A stretch of DNA of 64,000 nucleotides from Anatilimnocola aggregata (lineage in GTDB: Bacteria > Planctomycetota > Planctomycetia > Pirellulales > Pirellulaceae), in assembly GCF_007747655.1 (NCBI RefSeq), contig NZ_CP036274.1, positions 7,502,001 to 7,566,000 of the forward strand, written 5' to 3'. How positions within the stretch are numbered: position 1 is the first letter of the stretch; every line of letters begins with the position of its first letter. Positions 8,571 through 19,466 of the stretch are shown here, one piece after another. Under the pieces are notes generated by a model, which worked only from the letters and a program-made list of their open reading frames with translations, was not told the DNA's origin and made no database searches. The position numbers and the translations under genes were made by a program.

Positions 8571-9011
8571 TCAGACAACTTCTGCCAGTTTGACCAGCAT
8601 TTGAGTCCACCCGGCATGTGCCTTTTGCGCGAACGCAGCCCACTTCGGTTGCATCTGGTGCTGCAGGGTCAAATGGCAGTCTTCGCCTTGCGGGACGATC
8701 TCGATTTCGACGCGCGAAACATCAGGTAGCGTGTCGACCGTGGCCCAAGTAAATGCCAGTCGCGTCGGACGGACAAGTTCGAGATACTCGCCCACGTGCG
8801 CCACTTCTGCACCTTGGCGAAGTACCACAAATTTGAACTGGCCGCCAACCTGAGGATCGAGATCGAGGCTGATAATCTGCTCGTCGCGAATGTTGGGGCC
8901 AAACATCCACTGGGCCAGCTTCGATGGCTTTAACCAGGCATCGTAAACTCGCTCGGCTGGTGCCGCGAACTGATGCATAGCGCTGGCGCGAACGGGGAAT
9001 TCCTGATCCAT
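8571..9011 (-). CDS. SRPBCC/AHSA1 (START-like) domain protein
   Basis: 146 aa. The FAAPAERVYDAWLKPSKLAQWMFGP opening and the C-terminal GWTQMLVKLAEVV helix are typical of the AHSA1 (activator of Hsp90 ATPase homologue) branch of SRPBCC proteins, which form a helix-grip fold with a hydrophobic cavity. The ATG at 9011 has AAGGA 8 nt upstream and is preferred over one 12 codons earlier. The ligand is unknown. It lies 52 bp downstream of the secreted transglutaminase-like gene's stop on the same strand, so co-transcription is possible but unproven. Confidence 0.85.
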   Translation of the reverse strand: MDQEFPVRASAMHQFAAPAERVYDAWLKPSKLAQWMFGPNIRDEQIISLDLDPQVGGQFKFVVLRQGAEVAHVGEYLELVRPTRLAFTWATVDTLPDVSRVEIEIVPQGEDCHLTLQHQMQPKWAAFAQKAHAGWTQMLVKLAEVV

Positions 9012-9063
9012 CAAGGCGATCCTTCTATGGGAGCGAGACGAGACCAAATGACGCGTCAGTGAG

Positions 9064-10017
9064 TTACTTCTTCACCCGCTCACCGATGAACTTCACGATT
9101 GGGTCGGCCTGGGCATTGGCCGCCTTTAGGAACTGCTTTACGTACCGCTGCGGGAGTTTTTCTTCGGGCACTTTGAAGTTGTCCCCCTTTTGCAGAATCG
9201 GACGGTCTTCGAAAATGGTGCCAAATTCGCGAGCAGCGCCCGCCGCCTGACAAGGAAACCAGTGGCCGTTGCCGGCGGCATCTTCCAGGTAATACTCGGG
9301 ATACGTGTGTCCAGGAACCCACACGGCCCGCGCGGGAATCTTGTTGGCTCGGCAGAAGGCGATGAACAGGCTAGAGAGTTCCTCGCAGTCCCCTTCTTTA
9401 TCCTTGAGCGCCGCGATCGCCGGTTTGATATCGACCGCGAACTTGTACTGCACATTCGCCCGCACCCAGTCGAGAATAGCGCCGGTCTGATCCCAGGCTG
9501 TTGCCTGACCTTCGATAATCGTCGGTGCCAATTGCTTGATCTGAGCGTCGTTGCTTTCGATGAAGGGGCTCGGCTGCAATAGTTTCTGCAGATCTTTATT
9601 GAGCTTGGTGGGGATCACAAAATCCGCTGTAAGATCGGGCGCAAGAATTTCGCGCTTGGTGATTTCATATACGACTTCAACGCCGGCTTCCTCGCCCTTT
9701 GCCAGGCGAGGAATGTTTACCACCATTTGCTTCACGCCGTTGTCGATCACCCGATAAGTCACGCGGCATTTTGGTGTGACATCTTCGCTGATGACCTTCA
9801 CGGTCTGTTCGGGCCAGTCCATTGGCACTGCCATGGTCGCCACAATACCAGTTACCGCGCCAGCCGGAGCTTCGACCTTGAAACCAAAACGATACTGCTT
9901 GGTCACTTCCTTGCCAAAGCGGATGCGAGGCTCCGCGCCGTAGGCATTCGCCACCAGCAAGATTCCGATGCCGAGCAGCAGAAGGTACAGACGGCCACGA
10001 TAGTGCGATTTGATCAT
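9064..10017 (-). CDS. Secreted transglutaminase-like protein (Cys and His present)
   Basis: 317 aa with a signal peptide (YLLLLGIGILLVANAYGA). The N-terminal half is a beta-rich region. The transglutaminase-like core has Cys211 in KEGDCEELSSLF and His237 in PGHTYPEYYLED; the usual Asp position reads WFPCQ rather than a WxPxD form. It acts in the periplasm or at the surface, as protease, amidase or cross-linker (unknown). It shares layout and many residues with the next gene upstream (10101-11063) and is clearly a duplicate of it. The two genes are 83 bp apart on the same strand. Confidence 0.85.
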   Translation of the reverse strand: MIKSHYRGRLYLLLLGIGILLVANAYGAEPRIRFGKEVTKQYRFGFKVEAPAGAVTGIVATMAVPMDWPEQTVKVISEDVTPKCRVTYRVIDNGVKQMVVNIPRLAKGEEAGVEVVYEITKREILAPDLTADFVIPTKLNKDLQKLLQPSPFIESNDAQIKQLAPTIIEGQATAWDQTGAILDWVRANVQYKFAVDIKPAIAALKDKEGDCEELSSLFIAFCRANKIPARAVWVPGHTYPEYYLEDAAGNGHWFPCQAAGAAREFGTIFEDRPILQKGDNFKVPEEKLPQRYVKQFLKAANAQADPIVKFIGERVKK

Positions 10018-10100
10018 AACTGCGAGCTTGCCGCTTGAATTGACCGGAATGGACTAATCGTCATCGTGACACTTCGTGATCGACAACTCAAGTTGCGATC

Positions 10101-11063
10101 TTAGTGTTCCACGCGGCGGACGAACTCAACTTCAGGACGCCCCCCCGTACCACCTTTGCCGGTCAGATGTTCCGCCACAAAGCGCTGCGGGTCTTTCAAC
10201 TCTGGAACGCGGACGTTATCGCCTCGCTGCAAGATAATCGTCGCTTCGGGGCGATAACCAAAAGCCTTGTCTCCTTCGATCACGCACGGGAACCAAAAGC
10301 CTTTGCCAACGGCGTCTTCCAAATAGAATTCCGCATGACAGGAGTCGGGCACGAACATCGTGCGAGCGGGAACCTTATGCGCGCGGCAGCAAGCGACAAA
10401 GACCGCGGCCACGTCTTCTTCCGCACCATGCCCATCGCGCAAGGTCAGGGCCGCACCTTTCAGTTTGTCGTTTTCCAGCTTGACCTTCTCGCGCACTCCC
10501 TCGTAGATCGCAGCGACCTGTTCCCAGGCAGTTTCCTTGCCGTCGGTCAATTCTTTCGTGAACGCACGAATCTTGGGATTGGCAATCTCAATCTGCGGGC
10601 TAGCTAGCAAGTGCTTGCGGACCTCACGTGGCGGGTTCTTGGGAATCACAAGCCCGGCTGTATCAGTGGGAACTTGGGTTGCATTGGTGACGACTTCAAA
10701 CGTGAACAGAATCGTCGCGGTTTCTTCCGCCGGAAGTTGAGGAATTTGAAACACGATCTGCTTCAGTCCGCTATCACCAGATCGCAAGTTGAACTGGCGA
10801 ACATGCGGCGAGACCTTCTCCTCGAGCTTTCTCACTTGTTGATCTTCCCATTCGGCGGGAATCGCAAAGGTACCAGACAAGCCGTTGACCGGTCCGCCAA
10901 TCGCACGAATCCGCATCCCCACCTGGTAACGATTGGTTACCGCCTTATCAAGCTTCGGGCCCGTGGCTTCCGTGGCTGGGGTTTCGGGTTTCTTATTGAA
11001 CTGGCACCAAGCTGGCGAAGCAGTCGCCACGACCAGCAAGCAACTCAGGAAGGGACGCAGCAT
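10101..11063 (-). CDS. Secreted transglutaminase-like paralogue lacking catalytic residues
   Basis: 320 aa with a signal peptide (FLSCLLVVATASPAWC). It aligns along its length with the neighbouring 317-aa protein, e.g. CCRAHKVPARTMFVP against FCRANKIPARAVWVP. Where the neighbour has GDCEEL, this one has GAEEDV, so the nucleophile position is Glu215. Where the neighbour has GHTYPEYY, this one has DSCHAEFY, so the His position is Ser241. It is probably catalytically inactive and may bind or regulate its partner; that is inference. The reading frame is intact, so it is not a simple pseudogene. Confidence 0.8.
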   Translation of the reverse strand: MLRPFLSCLLVVATASPAWCQFNKKPETPATEATGPKLDKAVTNRYQVGMRIRAIGGPVNGLSGTFAIPAEWEDQQVRKLEEKVSPHVRQFNLRSGDSGLKQIVFQIPQLPAEETATILFTFEVVTNATQVPTDTAGLVIPKNPPREVRKHLLASPQIEIANPKIRAFTKELTDGKETAWEQVAAIYEGVREKVKLENDKLKGAALTLRDGHGAEEDVAAVFVACCRAHKVPARTMFVPDSCHAEFYLEDAVGKGFWFPCVIEGDKAFGYRPEATIILQRGDNVRVPELKDPQRFVAEHLTGKGGTGGRPEVEFVRRVEH

Positions 11064-11264
11064 AGAGGCAATCTCGATCGGAGTGAGTCAGTACAAAGCA
11101 CCTCGCTAGCTTATGTCGCAGCGGCGATGCCACTCTTCCAGCATAGCTAGCAGTGAAAGCTCATGCGTGACATTTTCGGCTGCAAAACCGCTGTGACCAG
11201 AAAAGTCGATGCAAATTGCCAGGTTCATTCAACCGGCACGCCATGCTTTGCCGAAAAACTCGAT

Positions 11265-11288
11265 GCAACCGGAACATGTTCCGGTTGC
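11265..11288. promoter_or_regulatory. 24-bp perfect palindrome upstream of BBP7 gene
   Basis: The arms GCAACCGGAACA and its exact complement TGTTCCGGTTGC join without a spacer, 64 bp before the chosen ATG of the BBP7 gene. With no loop it resembles a dimeric regulator's operator more than a terminator. A direct repeat TCGATGCAA occurs at 11207-11215 and 11260-11268, the second overlapping the palindrome. Confidence 0.5.
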
Positions 11289-11351
11289 CAAGGCATTTTG
11301 CGACACGGTTCTCCCCCCGAGACCTTTCCGAGCACGTACGAGTCGTCCCCC

Positions 11352-12902
11352 ATGACCGAACGCAAACAGATCGTCGGGCTTTCGTCACTTCGTTGCACCT
11401 GGCCGGATTGCACCTGGCTGGCCGCACTTGTGGTGGTCGCGGCAATTGCCTCGAGCGCTCAAGGCCAAACCAGGCCCGTGCCGCGCGGAGCAGTCAGCCC
11501 CTATCGGGCTCGTCCTGCCGCCTGGCAAAACACCGATCCGAATCAGTTTCCCGCTGAACAAGCTCCCATGCTGGAACAGTCAATGCCGCAGGGCCGAGCT
11601 GCGCCTCATCAGGCCCAGCCTCAGTCGCGGCTGGTCAACCCTCCGCCAGCTGCCCCGCAAAGTAGCTATCCCCAGGGTGGTCCCGTTCATCAGGACTTTG
11701 CTGCGGAATCGCTCGATCAATGGATGCAAGGCGATGGCGGCTGCGCGACCTGTGGTCCTGGCGGTTGCGGTCCCTCGTGTGGACCAAGCAGCTGCGGACC
11801 TCGTTGCTGTGGTCCTGGCGGCTGTCTCAACTGCCCCAGTCCCGAAGATCCCTGCTTTCGCTGCCGACCGAACTTGTGGTGGTTTGATGCCGACCTGATG
11901 CTCGGGTTTCGCAAAGGACGAAGCTATCCGCCATTAGTGACAACCGACCCCTCGACGGAAGACTCAACTACTTCAGGCGTGCTGCCAAATGCGACGATCC
12001 TCTATGGCGACGATGCCGAAGGACGTAACACGCAAATGCAGCCTGGCGCTCGTTTCGATTTTGGTACGTGGCTGAACGATTGCCAGAGCATTGGTTTCGG
12101 CGGTCGCTACTTCTTCCTGGGTGCCGACAACGCTGACTTCTCGACCAACAGCGGCGAACACGCCGTGCTGGCCATTCCCTTTTTCAGTCTCGATCTGGGA
12201 GCTCCGGCCGCACTACTGCTGGCACACCCCGATGTCGGCGGCGAATTGCGAACCGGAGCCGTTTCGATTCGTGCCAGCAACGAAGTCTATGGCTTCGATG
12301 CCTATGCTCGCTTTTTGTACTGCCGCACTCCGAACGGACGGGTCGACTTCGTCACTGGTTGGCGCACGACAACCGTCATCGACTACTTCACCCTGCGGAT
12401 GCAAACCGACGGCAATCAAGTCGACAACGACGTTCGCCTCTTCGATCAGTTCGATACCCGCAACACCTTCAATGGTGTGACCTTCGGCATGTTGACCGAA
12501 TATCAATGCTGCTGCATGACGCTCAAGACCCGGACGCGCATTTCGGTCGGCAATATGCACCAGCAAGTGGATATCAACGGCGGCACCACGGTGAATGGAG
12601 TGCTTGACCAGAACGAACCAGGCGGCCTGTTCACAGCTGAGTCGAACATTGGCAATCACAGCCAGGATCAATTCGCGGCGATGAGCGAAGCCGGCGTTTC
12701 GCTAGGCTACTTCATCAATCCTAATGTGCAATTCACGGTCGGCTACAACTTGCTCTACTGGAGCAACGTGGTTCGCCCCGGTGCTCAAATCGACACCACC
12801 ATCGACGATGTCAACGTACCGCCTACCCGCCCCACCTTTAACTTCAACACCAGCAGCTTCTGGGTGCAGAGCGTAACGCTCGGGCTGAATTGCGAATTCT
12901 AA
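11352..12902 (+). CDS. BBP7-family outer-membrane beta-barrel protein
   Basis: 516 aa. A signal peptide (WLAALVVVAAIASSAQG) is followed by a Pro/Gln-rich stretch and a Cys/Gly-rich segment with repeated CGPGGC units. The conserved barrel begins near RPNLWWFDADLMLGFRKG and continues through LPNATILYGDD, GARFDFGTWL and SIGFGGRYFFLG to a C-terminus ending in an aromatic strand (SVTLGLNCEF). This architecture matches the planctomycete BBP7 family (Pfam PF07585). It should sit in the outer membrane; its cargo, if any, is unknown. The frame is open further upstream, but the ATG at 11352 places the signal peptide at the N-terminus. Many cysteines suggest cross-linking. Confidence 0.85.
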   Translation: MTERKQIVGLSSLRCTWPDCTWLAALVVVAAIASSAQGQTRPVPRGAVSPYRARPAAWQNTDPNQFPAEQAPMLEQSMPQGRAAPHQAQPQSRLVNPPPAAPQSSYPQGGPVHQDFAAESLDQWMQGDGGCATCGPGGCGPSCGPSSCGPRCCGPGGCLNCPSPEDPCFRCRPNLWWFDADLMLGFRKGRSYPPLVTTDPSTEDSTTSGVLPNATILYGDDAEGRNTQMQPGARFDFGTWLNDCQSIGFGGRYFFLGADNADFSTNSGEHAVLAIPFFSLDLGAPAALLLAHPDVGGELRTGAVSIRASNEVYGFDAYARFLYCRTPNGRVDFVTGWRTTTVIDYFTLRMQTDGNQVDNDVRLFDQFDTRNTFNGVTFGMLTEYQCCCMTLKTRTRISVGNMHQQVDINGGTTVNGVLDQNEPGGLFTAESNIGNHSQDQFAAMSEAGVSLGYFINPNVQFTVGYNLLYWSNVVRPGAQIDTTIDDVNVPPTRPTFNFNTSSFWVQSVTLGLNCEF

Positions 12903-12977
12903 TGGGCGACTTGCCGGGGGTTGAGATATCGGGCAATATTCAGCAGGCAATTCACAGCTCCTGCTGAACTGACACGC

Positions 12978-13751
12978 ATGTTCGATTGGCTCTTCCCACC
13001 TTCCTGCCCTTGCAACTTGCCGGCGAAGGAATGGATCGAATACCGACTCCAGTGGCTGAGCGAAGAGTTTGACGATCATGCGTTCAACGGACGCCGGATC
13101 GTCCTGCCCACTGCCGACTTCTTTCCGAGTAACTACGACCGCTCGTACGACGCCGTCCGCGATCTGCTTGACCAGACGTGTGAGTATATGGACGTCGATC
13201 CGCAGTTCGTGCATCTCAAGATCCTGGATGACACAGAACAGAAGACCTACTTAGAAAATGAGTACGGTCAGTCGCTCGTAACGGCAGGCACCTATGAAGA
13301 GGGTCGTCGTATGACGATCATCACGATCGCCAAGTCGGGCCTCCACGACCCGATGAGCCTGGTGGGGACGATGGCTCACGAACTGGCCCACAAGCGATTG
13401 CTGGGCGAAGGGCGGATTATGCGGGAGGAATTCGATAACGAATTGCTGACCGATCTGACTACTGTCTTCTTTGGTCTCGGCATCTTTCAGGCCAACTCCA
13501 ACCGCCCCCTCATTCGCAGCGACGAGCTTTGGCAAGGGACCGGCTTCGTTCGGCCCGAATATATGACCCCGCCCATGTATGGCTACGCGCTCGCCCACCT
13601 TGCCTGGTTTCGGGGCGAACAGAGTCCAAGCTGGGCGAGGCACCTGCACTTGAATGCTCGCCCCGATTTCAACCAAGGCCTCCGCTTCCTGCAGAAAACC
13701 GGTGAATCAGAATTCAAGCCGCCGAAGATGCGCAACCAGCGACGGCGCTGA
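12978..13751 (+). CDS. Putative zinc metallopeptidase-like protein (HELAH motif)
   Basis: 257 aa. A central TMAHELAHKRLLG carries the HExxH zinc signature (His134, Glu135, His138). Acidic residues of EFDNELLTDLTTVFFGLGIF, about 20 residues on, may supply a third ligand. An N-terminal CPC (residues 10-12) and a basic C-terminus (MRNQRRR) are notable. There is no signal peptide, so it is cytoplasmic. I do not recognise the family. The layout resembles small SprT- or DUF-type gluzincins in which proteolysis is not shown. It stands alone between BBP7 and a repeat-rich gap. Confidence 0.65.
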   Translation: MFDWLFPPSCPCNLPAKEWIEYRLQWLSEEFDDHAFNGRRIVLPTADFFPSNYDRSYDAVRDLLDQTCEYMDVDPQFVHLKILDDTEQKTYLENEYGQSLVTAGTYEEGRRMTIITIAKSGLHDPMSLVGTMAHELAHKRLLGEGRIMREEFDNELLTDLTTVFFGLGIFQANSNRPLIRSDELWQGTGFVRPEYMTPPMYGYALAHLAWFRGEQSPSWARHLHLNARPDFNQGLRFLQKTGESEFKPPKMRNQRRR

Positions 13752-13785
13752 ACTGCCAGCTTCCAGCGGCGTCGCAGAGCCCCGA

Positions 13786-13891
13786 GGTTTATCAACACCC
13801 CCCTTTTGCGTGCATCACATTCAAGCCGTTTCGCAGCAACGAATTGCGCCCATTTTGCAAAACCCGAAATCATCCTCTTTGTTGATAAACC
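13786..13891. repeat. 106-bp element with 12-bp terminal inverted repeats
   Basis: GGTTTATCAACA at 13786-13797 is perfectly inverted as TGTTGATAAACC at 13880-13891, bounding 82 bp of non-coding sequence. The same core (TTTATCAACACCC) recurs at 31426-31438 and partly at 31361-31372, so it belongs to a dispersed family. It could be a miniature transposon relic or simply two copies of a short intergenic repeat; no target-site duplication was recognised. Confidence 0.45.
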
Positions 13892-13931
13892 CCATTCGTT
13901 GAACCTCCGTGGCGTGATTCACGGCTACTGA

Positions 13932-14105
13932 GGAAACCCGAAGCGTCAGCGAGGCGCGTGCTGATCGCGGTTTCGATGCGTCGTGGTTGCCGGGCCATTC
14001 GCTTTGCCAAGTTCTATTGCGCATGCGGGCGTCGTCTCCACGAATCACCAGAGAAATATACTTCGGTGCCCCCGTTTCGCTCTCCTCGCTCACGCTTCGG
14101 GTTCC
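13932..14105. repeat. Widely spaced inverted repeat of the CCCGAAGCGTCAGCGAGG family
   Basis: GGAAACCCGAAGCGTCAGCG (from 13932) is inverted as CGCTCACGCTTCGGGTTCCC (to 14105), about 130 bp apart. The arms resemble the hairpin at 5714-5788. Confidence 0.6.
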
Positions 14106-14660
14106 CTAAAAAGGTGCTGGCGTGACTCGCCACGATCGGTGCAGCGTCAGGAACGCCAAGAACGAGGCCCTACCGCGACGGCGCGCACAGCTCCCGCATC
14201 GCAGTAACACTTCTTCAACCAGATTGCCAACACAGACAATTTATTTATCACTATTTAGTGCGTACTTGTCAAGCACATGCCGCCAACATTTCCTTGTCGT
14301 TTTGGCATGGCCCATTCCACTCACGCTCGGCAGCTATCCGGATTTGAGCTGTACCGCGAAGCGGCTAAACAACCTAGTGGCTGAGCTACCGATGGATGTC
14401 GGGGTGCCAAACTTGGTTAACCGGGCCGCTTGCGGCCGTTGAACTGGTGGTTCGCTTGATTTGCAGTTCACCCGCGCAAGCGCGTGGGTTAACCAGATGA
14501 CGTTGATCGCTGGTCGGACTACTAGCCCAGGCCTGTGAATAACTTCCGTTGGCTCACGCAGATCATCGTGTACTTCAGGATGTGGCGGAGTGAGGACATG
14601 GAAGCAAATATAGTCTTGCGTGGATAGAATGGGGGCGAAGAATCATCGCTGTCCTGCGGA
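14106..14660. other. Non-coding stretch with GC-rich hairpins
   Basis: About 550 bp without a supportable gene. Small frames are present but carry no recognisable start or family. It contains a short palindromic GGCCGC-TT-GCGGCC around 14424-14438 and a hairpin at 14467-14494 (ACCCGCGC-AA-GCGCGTGGGT followed by TAACC). The latter resembles the element at 19467-19498. Confidence 0.5.
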
Positions 14661-15026
14661 ATGGGCGTGCTCATGGTTAACTACAACGAAAGTCCATTGC
14701 ATCCGAATATCGATCAGCCGCACCAGTTTCAAATTGTGCGGTTTGACTACAGGTTCGACCCCGACGATTGGCGGAACTCCTTCATCGACTTGGTGCTCCG
14801 GCGAGGTCCAGTCACGCGACGATTAAGGTTTCACCGGCCTCAGAATTTGAAAATCGAGGAGGGATTTCCGCTGGCAACCGGTGGCCTTCAGTTGCTGGAT
14901 ATCAGCCATCGACAGTTAGACGGCTTGACTGTGGAGGTCGCCGATTTCGAAGCCACCCCGGGTGCGATCACATTCTATGCAGCGAACGTGATCGATCTCG
15001 ATAAGTCCGATCCAATATCAGACTGA
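14661..15026 (+). CDS. Hypothetical protein, 121 aa
   Basis: The soluble-looking 121-aa product has a plausible residue mix, with aromatic and acidic residues (FDYRFDPDDWRNSFIDLVL) and alternating hydrophobic strands towards the end. There is no signal peptide, membrane helix or motif I recognise. A second in-frame ATG at 14673 is an alternative start, and neither has a strong ribosome site. It lies upstream of, and convergent with, the 15082-15345 small membrane gene. No function is proposed. The small size and accessory setting would fit an immunity-type protein, but no sequence evidence shows this. Confidence 0.55.
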   Translation: MGVLMVNYNESPLHPNIDQPHQFQIVRFDYRFDPDDWRNSFIDLVLRRGPVTRRLRFHRPQNLKIEEGFPLATGGLQLLDISHRQLDGLTVEVADFEATPGAITFYAANVIDLDKSDPISD

Positions 15027-15081
15027 ACCACAACCGAATTTCTGTTGGCGGGTGCTTTGAGTGGCTCACTGCGTTACGTGT

Positions 15082-15345
15082 TCATTTCGTAATCAGCGTC
15101 TTGAAAACATCCCACGCTTCAGGACGAACCTTTCGGTCGATCTGTTCAAGTGGCCAGAACAATCGCCACGCCCAATCGCCACCATTCCAATAGCCGTCCT
15201 GGCAACGCACTCCGTCACTTTCAACCGCGAATGATCGGCCGCCGAGATATGGGTCCACCATTACCAAATAGCTCCCCACGTACAGCACCTGCAGGATCAT
15301 CAAGATCGCGACTAAGATCGGCGCGGCTGTACGGGTGGTGGGCAT
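15082..15345 (-). CDS. Small membrane protein, FWPLEQxDRK family (copy 2)
   Basis: 87 aa. MPTTRTAAPILVAILMILQVLYVGSYLVMV forms the N-terminus and single membrane helix. A variable polar middle contains one Cys (RCQDGYW). The conserved FWPLEQIDRKVRPEAW follows, then a 9-residue tail. It is recognisably paralogous to the products at 3383, 15763 and 16266. No NPYESP gene precedes this copy; instead the divergent 68-aa gene at 15420 lies 74 bp away. Confidence 0.75.
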   Translation of the reverse strand: MPTTRTAAPILVAILMILQVLYVGSYLVMVDPYLGGRSFAVESDGVRCQDGYWNGGDWAWRLFWPLEQIDRKVRPEAWDVFKTLITK

Positions 15346-15419
15346 GACCTGATTCTACGTGAGTGGAACTGGCCACGTTAACCTGGCATGGCTTCGTCGC
15401 GCGAGTAGAATCGGCTGAT

Positions 15420-15626
15420 ATGAACACAAACACCCCCAACAGAATGTCCAAGGTCGGCAACTGGATCTGCACCGCTGGATGGGCAGCCGGCACCTTGGCT
15501 GGATTCGTTGCGATAAAGGCGATAGAGGCCGACGGATTGTTGGGTGCTGCAATCGTGGTCGGACTCGGCATCGTCGGCTTAACAGTCGCGTGGCCCATTG
15601 CCGTCCAGTTCCGGAGAACCGACTAG
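15420..15626 (+). CDS. Small two-helix membrane protein, 68 aa
   Basis: MNTNTPNRMSKVGNWICTAG opens the protein. Two hydrophobic segments follow (about residues 16-34 and 40-62), with Gly and Ala in the pattern of packed helices, and a basic end (QFRRTD). The region between it and copy 2 of the FWPLEQxDRK family is only 74 bp, so the two may share a divergent promoter. The family is not recognised. The start is the first ATG in the frame. Confidence 0.55.
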   Translation: MNTNTPNRMSKVGNWICTAGWAAGTLAGFVAIKAIEADGLLGAAIVVGLGIVGLTVAWPIAVQFRRTD

Positions 15627-15762
15627 CCAGTACCGGAAACGGAGTTACCCAATTCGGCCTGCAGAATCGGGCAGTAACGAGCACCTGGTAGTGGGTCAGT
15701 TTGAAATTGGCGGGCGAAGTGGACAGCTACTCGACTATCGCTGGGTTGGTGTTTGTGTTGAA

Positions 15763-15996
15763 TCAGAGGGAATCCCAGGCTTCTGGCCGTACCCTACGGT
15801 CAATTCGTTCCAGGGGCCAGTACACCCTCCAGGCCCATGATGCAGTACCGAAGCGGTAGGTGGGAAGGTATTGCAGGCTGTTCGCCAATTCGAATCGCTC
15901 TCCATCCGGCAACACCAGCGCCAAATAGCTCCCGACGTACAGCACCGGCAGAATCAGCAACACGATGGCAACGATGAGGGGTGCGCGGTTGGTCAT
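15763..15996 (-). CDS. Small membrane protein, FWPLEQxDRK family (copy 3)
   Basis: 77 aa. Its first 16 residues (MTNRAPLIVAIVLLIL) are nearly identical to copy 1. PVLYVGSYLALVLP then completes the membrane helix, and YWPLERIDRRVRPEAW is the C-terminal signature. Its ATG shares one base with the TAA of the NPYESP gene upstream (TAATG), so coupled translation is likely. The same gene order (NPYESP, then MTNRAPLIV protein) occurs at 4360-3383. Confidence 0.78.
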   Translation of the reverse strand: MTNRAPLIVAIVLLILPVLYVGSYLALVLPDGERFELANSLQYLPTYRFGTASWAWRVYWPLERIDRRVRPEAWDSL

Positions 15997-16190
15997 TAGC
16001 GAAAGTTTTGCTTAAGCAGGTTCCTGAGCGGAGGAAAATGCTCTCCTGTAAGTGCAAAGGTTATTGCCTCAATCGTGATCCACAGCAGGATGGTGAACAC
16101 AATCAGCACCAATAAGCGAATCTGGCGGCGTTCCAGCGGCCTTGTCGATGCAGTGGCAACTCCCGGCGACTCGTAGGGATTCAGGTTCAT
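15996..16190 (-). CDS. NPYESP-type small membrane protein
   Basis: 64 aa, starting MNLNPYESPGVATAS, then a basic stretch (RPLERRQ) and one clear membrane helix (IRLLVLIVFTILLWITIEAITFAL), then a polar basic tail (LRNLLKQNFR). An ATG three codons upstream (16199) is possible, but the M-x-x-NPYESP spacing shared with 4185 and 4360 favours 16190. The stop overlaps the start of copy 3 of the FWPLEQxDRK family. The basic flank before the helix predicts a cytoplasmic N-terminus. Confidence 0.72.
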   Translation of the reverse strand: MNLNPYESPGVATASTRPLERRQIRLLVLIVFTILLWITIEAITFALTGEHFPPLRNLLKQNFR

Positions 16191-16265
16191 TTCTGCCATT
16201 CTACCCGCGCACGAAAAAGCCCCGCCAGATTCGCGAAGCAAAATCGCCAGCCATAGAATGCTCCC

Positions 16266-16523
16266 ATGTACACCACCCGCTCAGCCGCGCCAATCTTCGC
16301 CGCCATCCTGCTGCTAGTTCCGGTGATTTACGTGGGTAGTTACCTGGCGCTAGTCAATCCACCAGGCAGCCCCGTGCCGTATGGGAGTGGTACTGATTGC
16401 TATCGCGCGGGCAAGCAATGGTCAGCGCGAATCTTCTGGCCCCTCGAGCAGATGGATCGAAAGGCGCGACCGGGGGCGTGGCGCGATGAGCTGAATTGGC
16501 AATCCTACCCAGCTTTGCCATGA
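16266..16523 (+). CDS. Small membrane protein, FWPLEQxDRK family (copy 4)
   Basis: 85 aa. MYTTRSAAPIFAAILLLVPVIYVGSYLALV matches the N-terminus and helix of the other copies, and FWPLEQMDRKARPGAW matches the C-terminal signature. It is the only copy on the plus strand and is divergent from the NPYESP gene, whose start lies 75 bp away. The middle (about 25 residues) is unlike the others, so only the helix and the C-terminal box are constrained. Confidence 0.75.
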   Translation: MYTTRSAAPIFAAILLLVPVIYVGSYLALVNPPGSPVPYGSGTDCYRAGKQWSARIFWPLEQMDRKARPGAWRDELNWQSYPALP

Positions 16524-16668
16524 CCTAACTGGCCCGGCAAAACCGAGCACCACTGAGCAGCTTACCTAGTTGAATCGCTGCTGCAGCCCAGTCAGAATAC
16601 GAGGTTCCACCGCCTTGCTGGTGGTTCCTGGATCGGTTTACCTGTTCCCACCTCGCCGAGAACTTCGC

Positions 16669-19356
<2,688 letters not shown>

Positions 19357-19390
19357 CTCTTGCCGTCAGCGACTGCAATCAACAACGCCA

Positions 19391-19419
19391 AGGGGGACCA
19401 ACTCGGTCCCCCTTTTTTT
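19391..19419 (+). terminator. Rho-independent terminator
   Basis: A 9-bp stem AGGGGGACC / GGTCCCCCT with loop AACTC is followed by a run of seven T (19413-19419), 34 bp after the stop of the PVC-type gene. Confidence 0.92.
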
Positions 19420-19466
19420 GTCACGCAGATTCTCCACCTGGAACTGTTTCCTGAGCTAGTGTTTCT

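Noticed and set aside
14122-14442. 106-codon frame in the 14-kb gap
   Set aside because: Ser/Arg/Pro-rich translation overlapping GC hairpins; no start signal or similarity.
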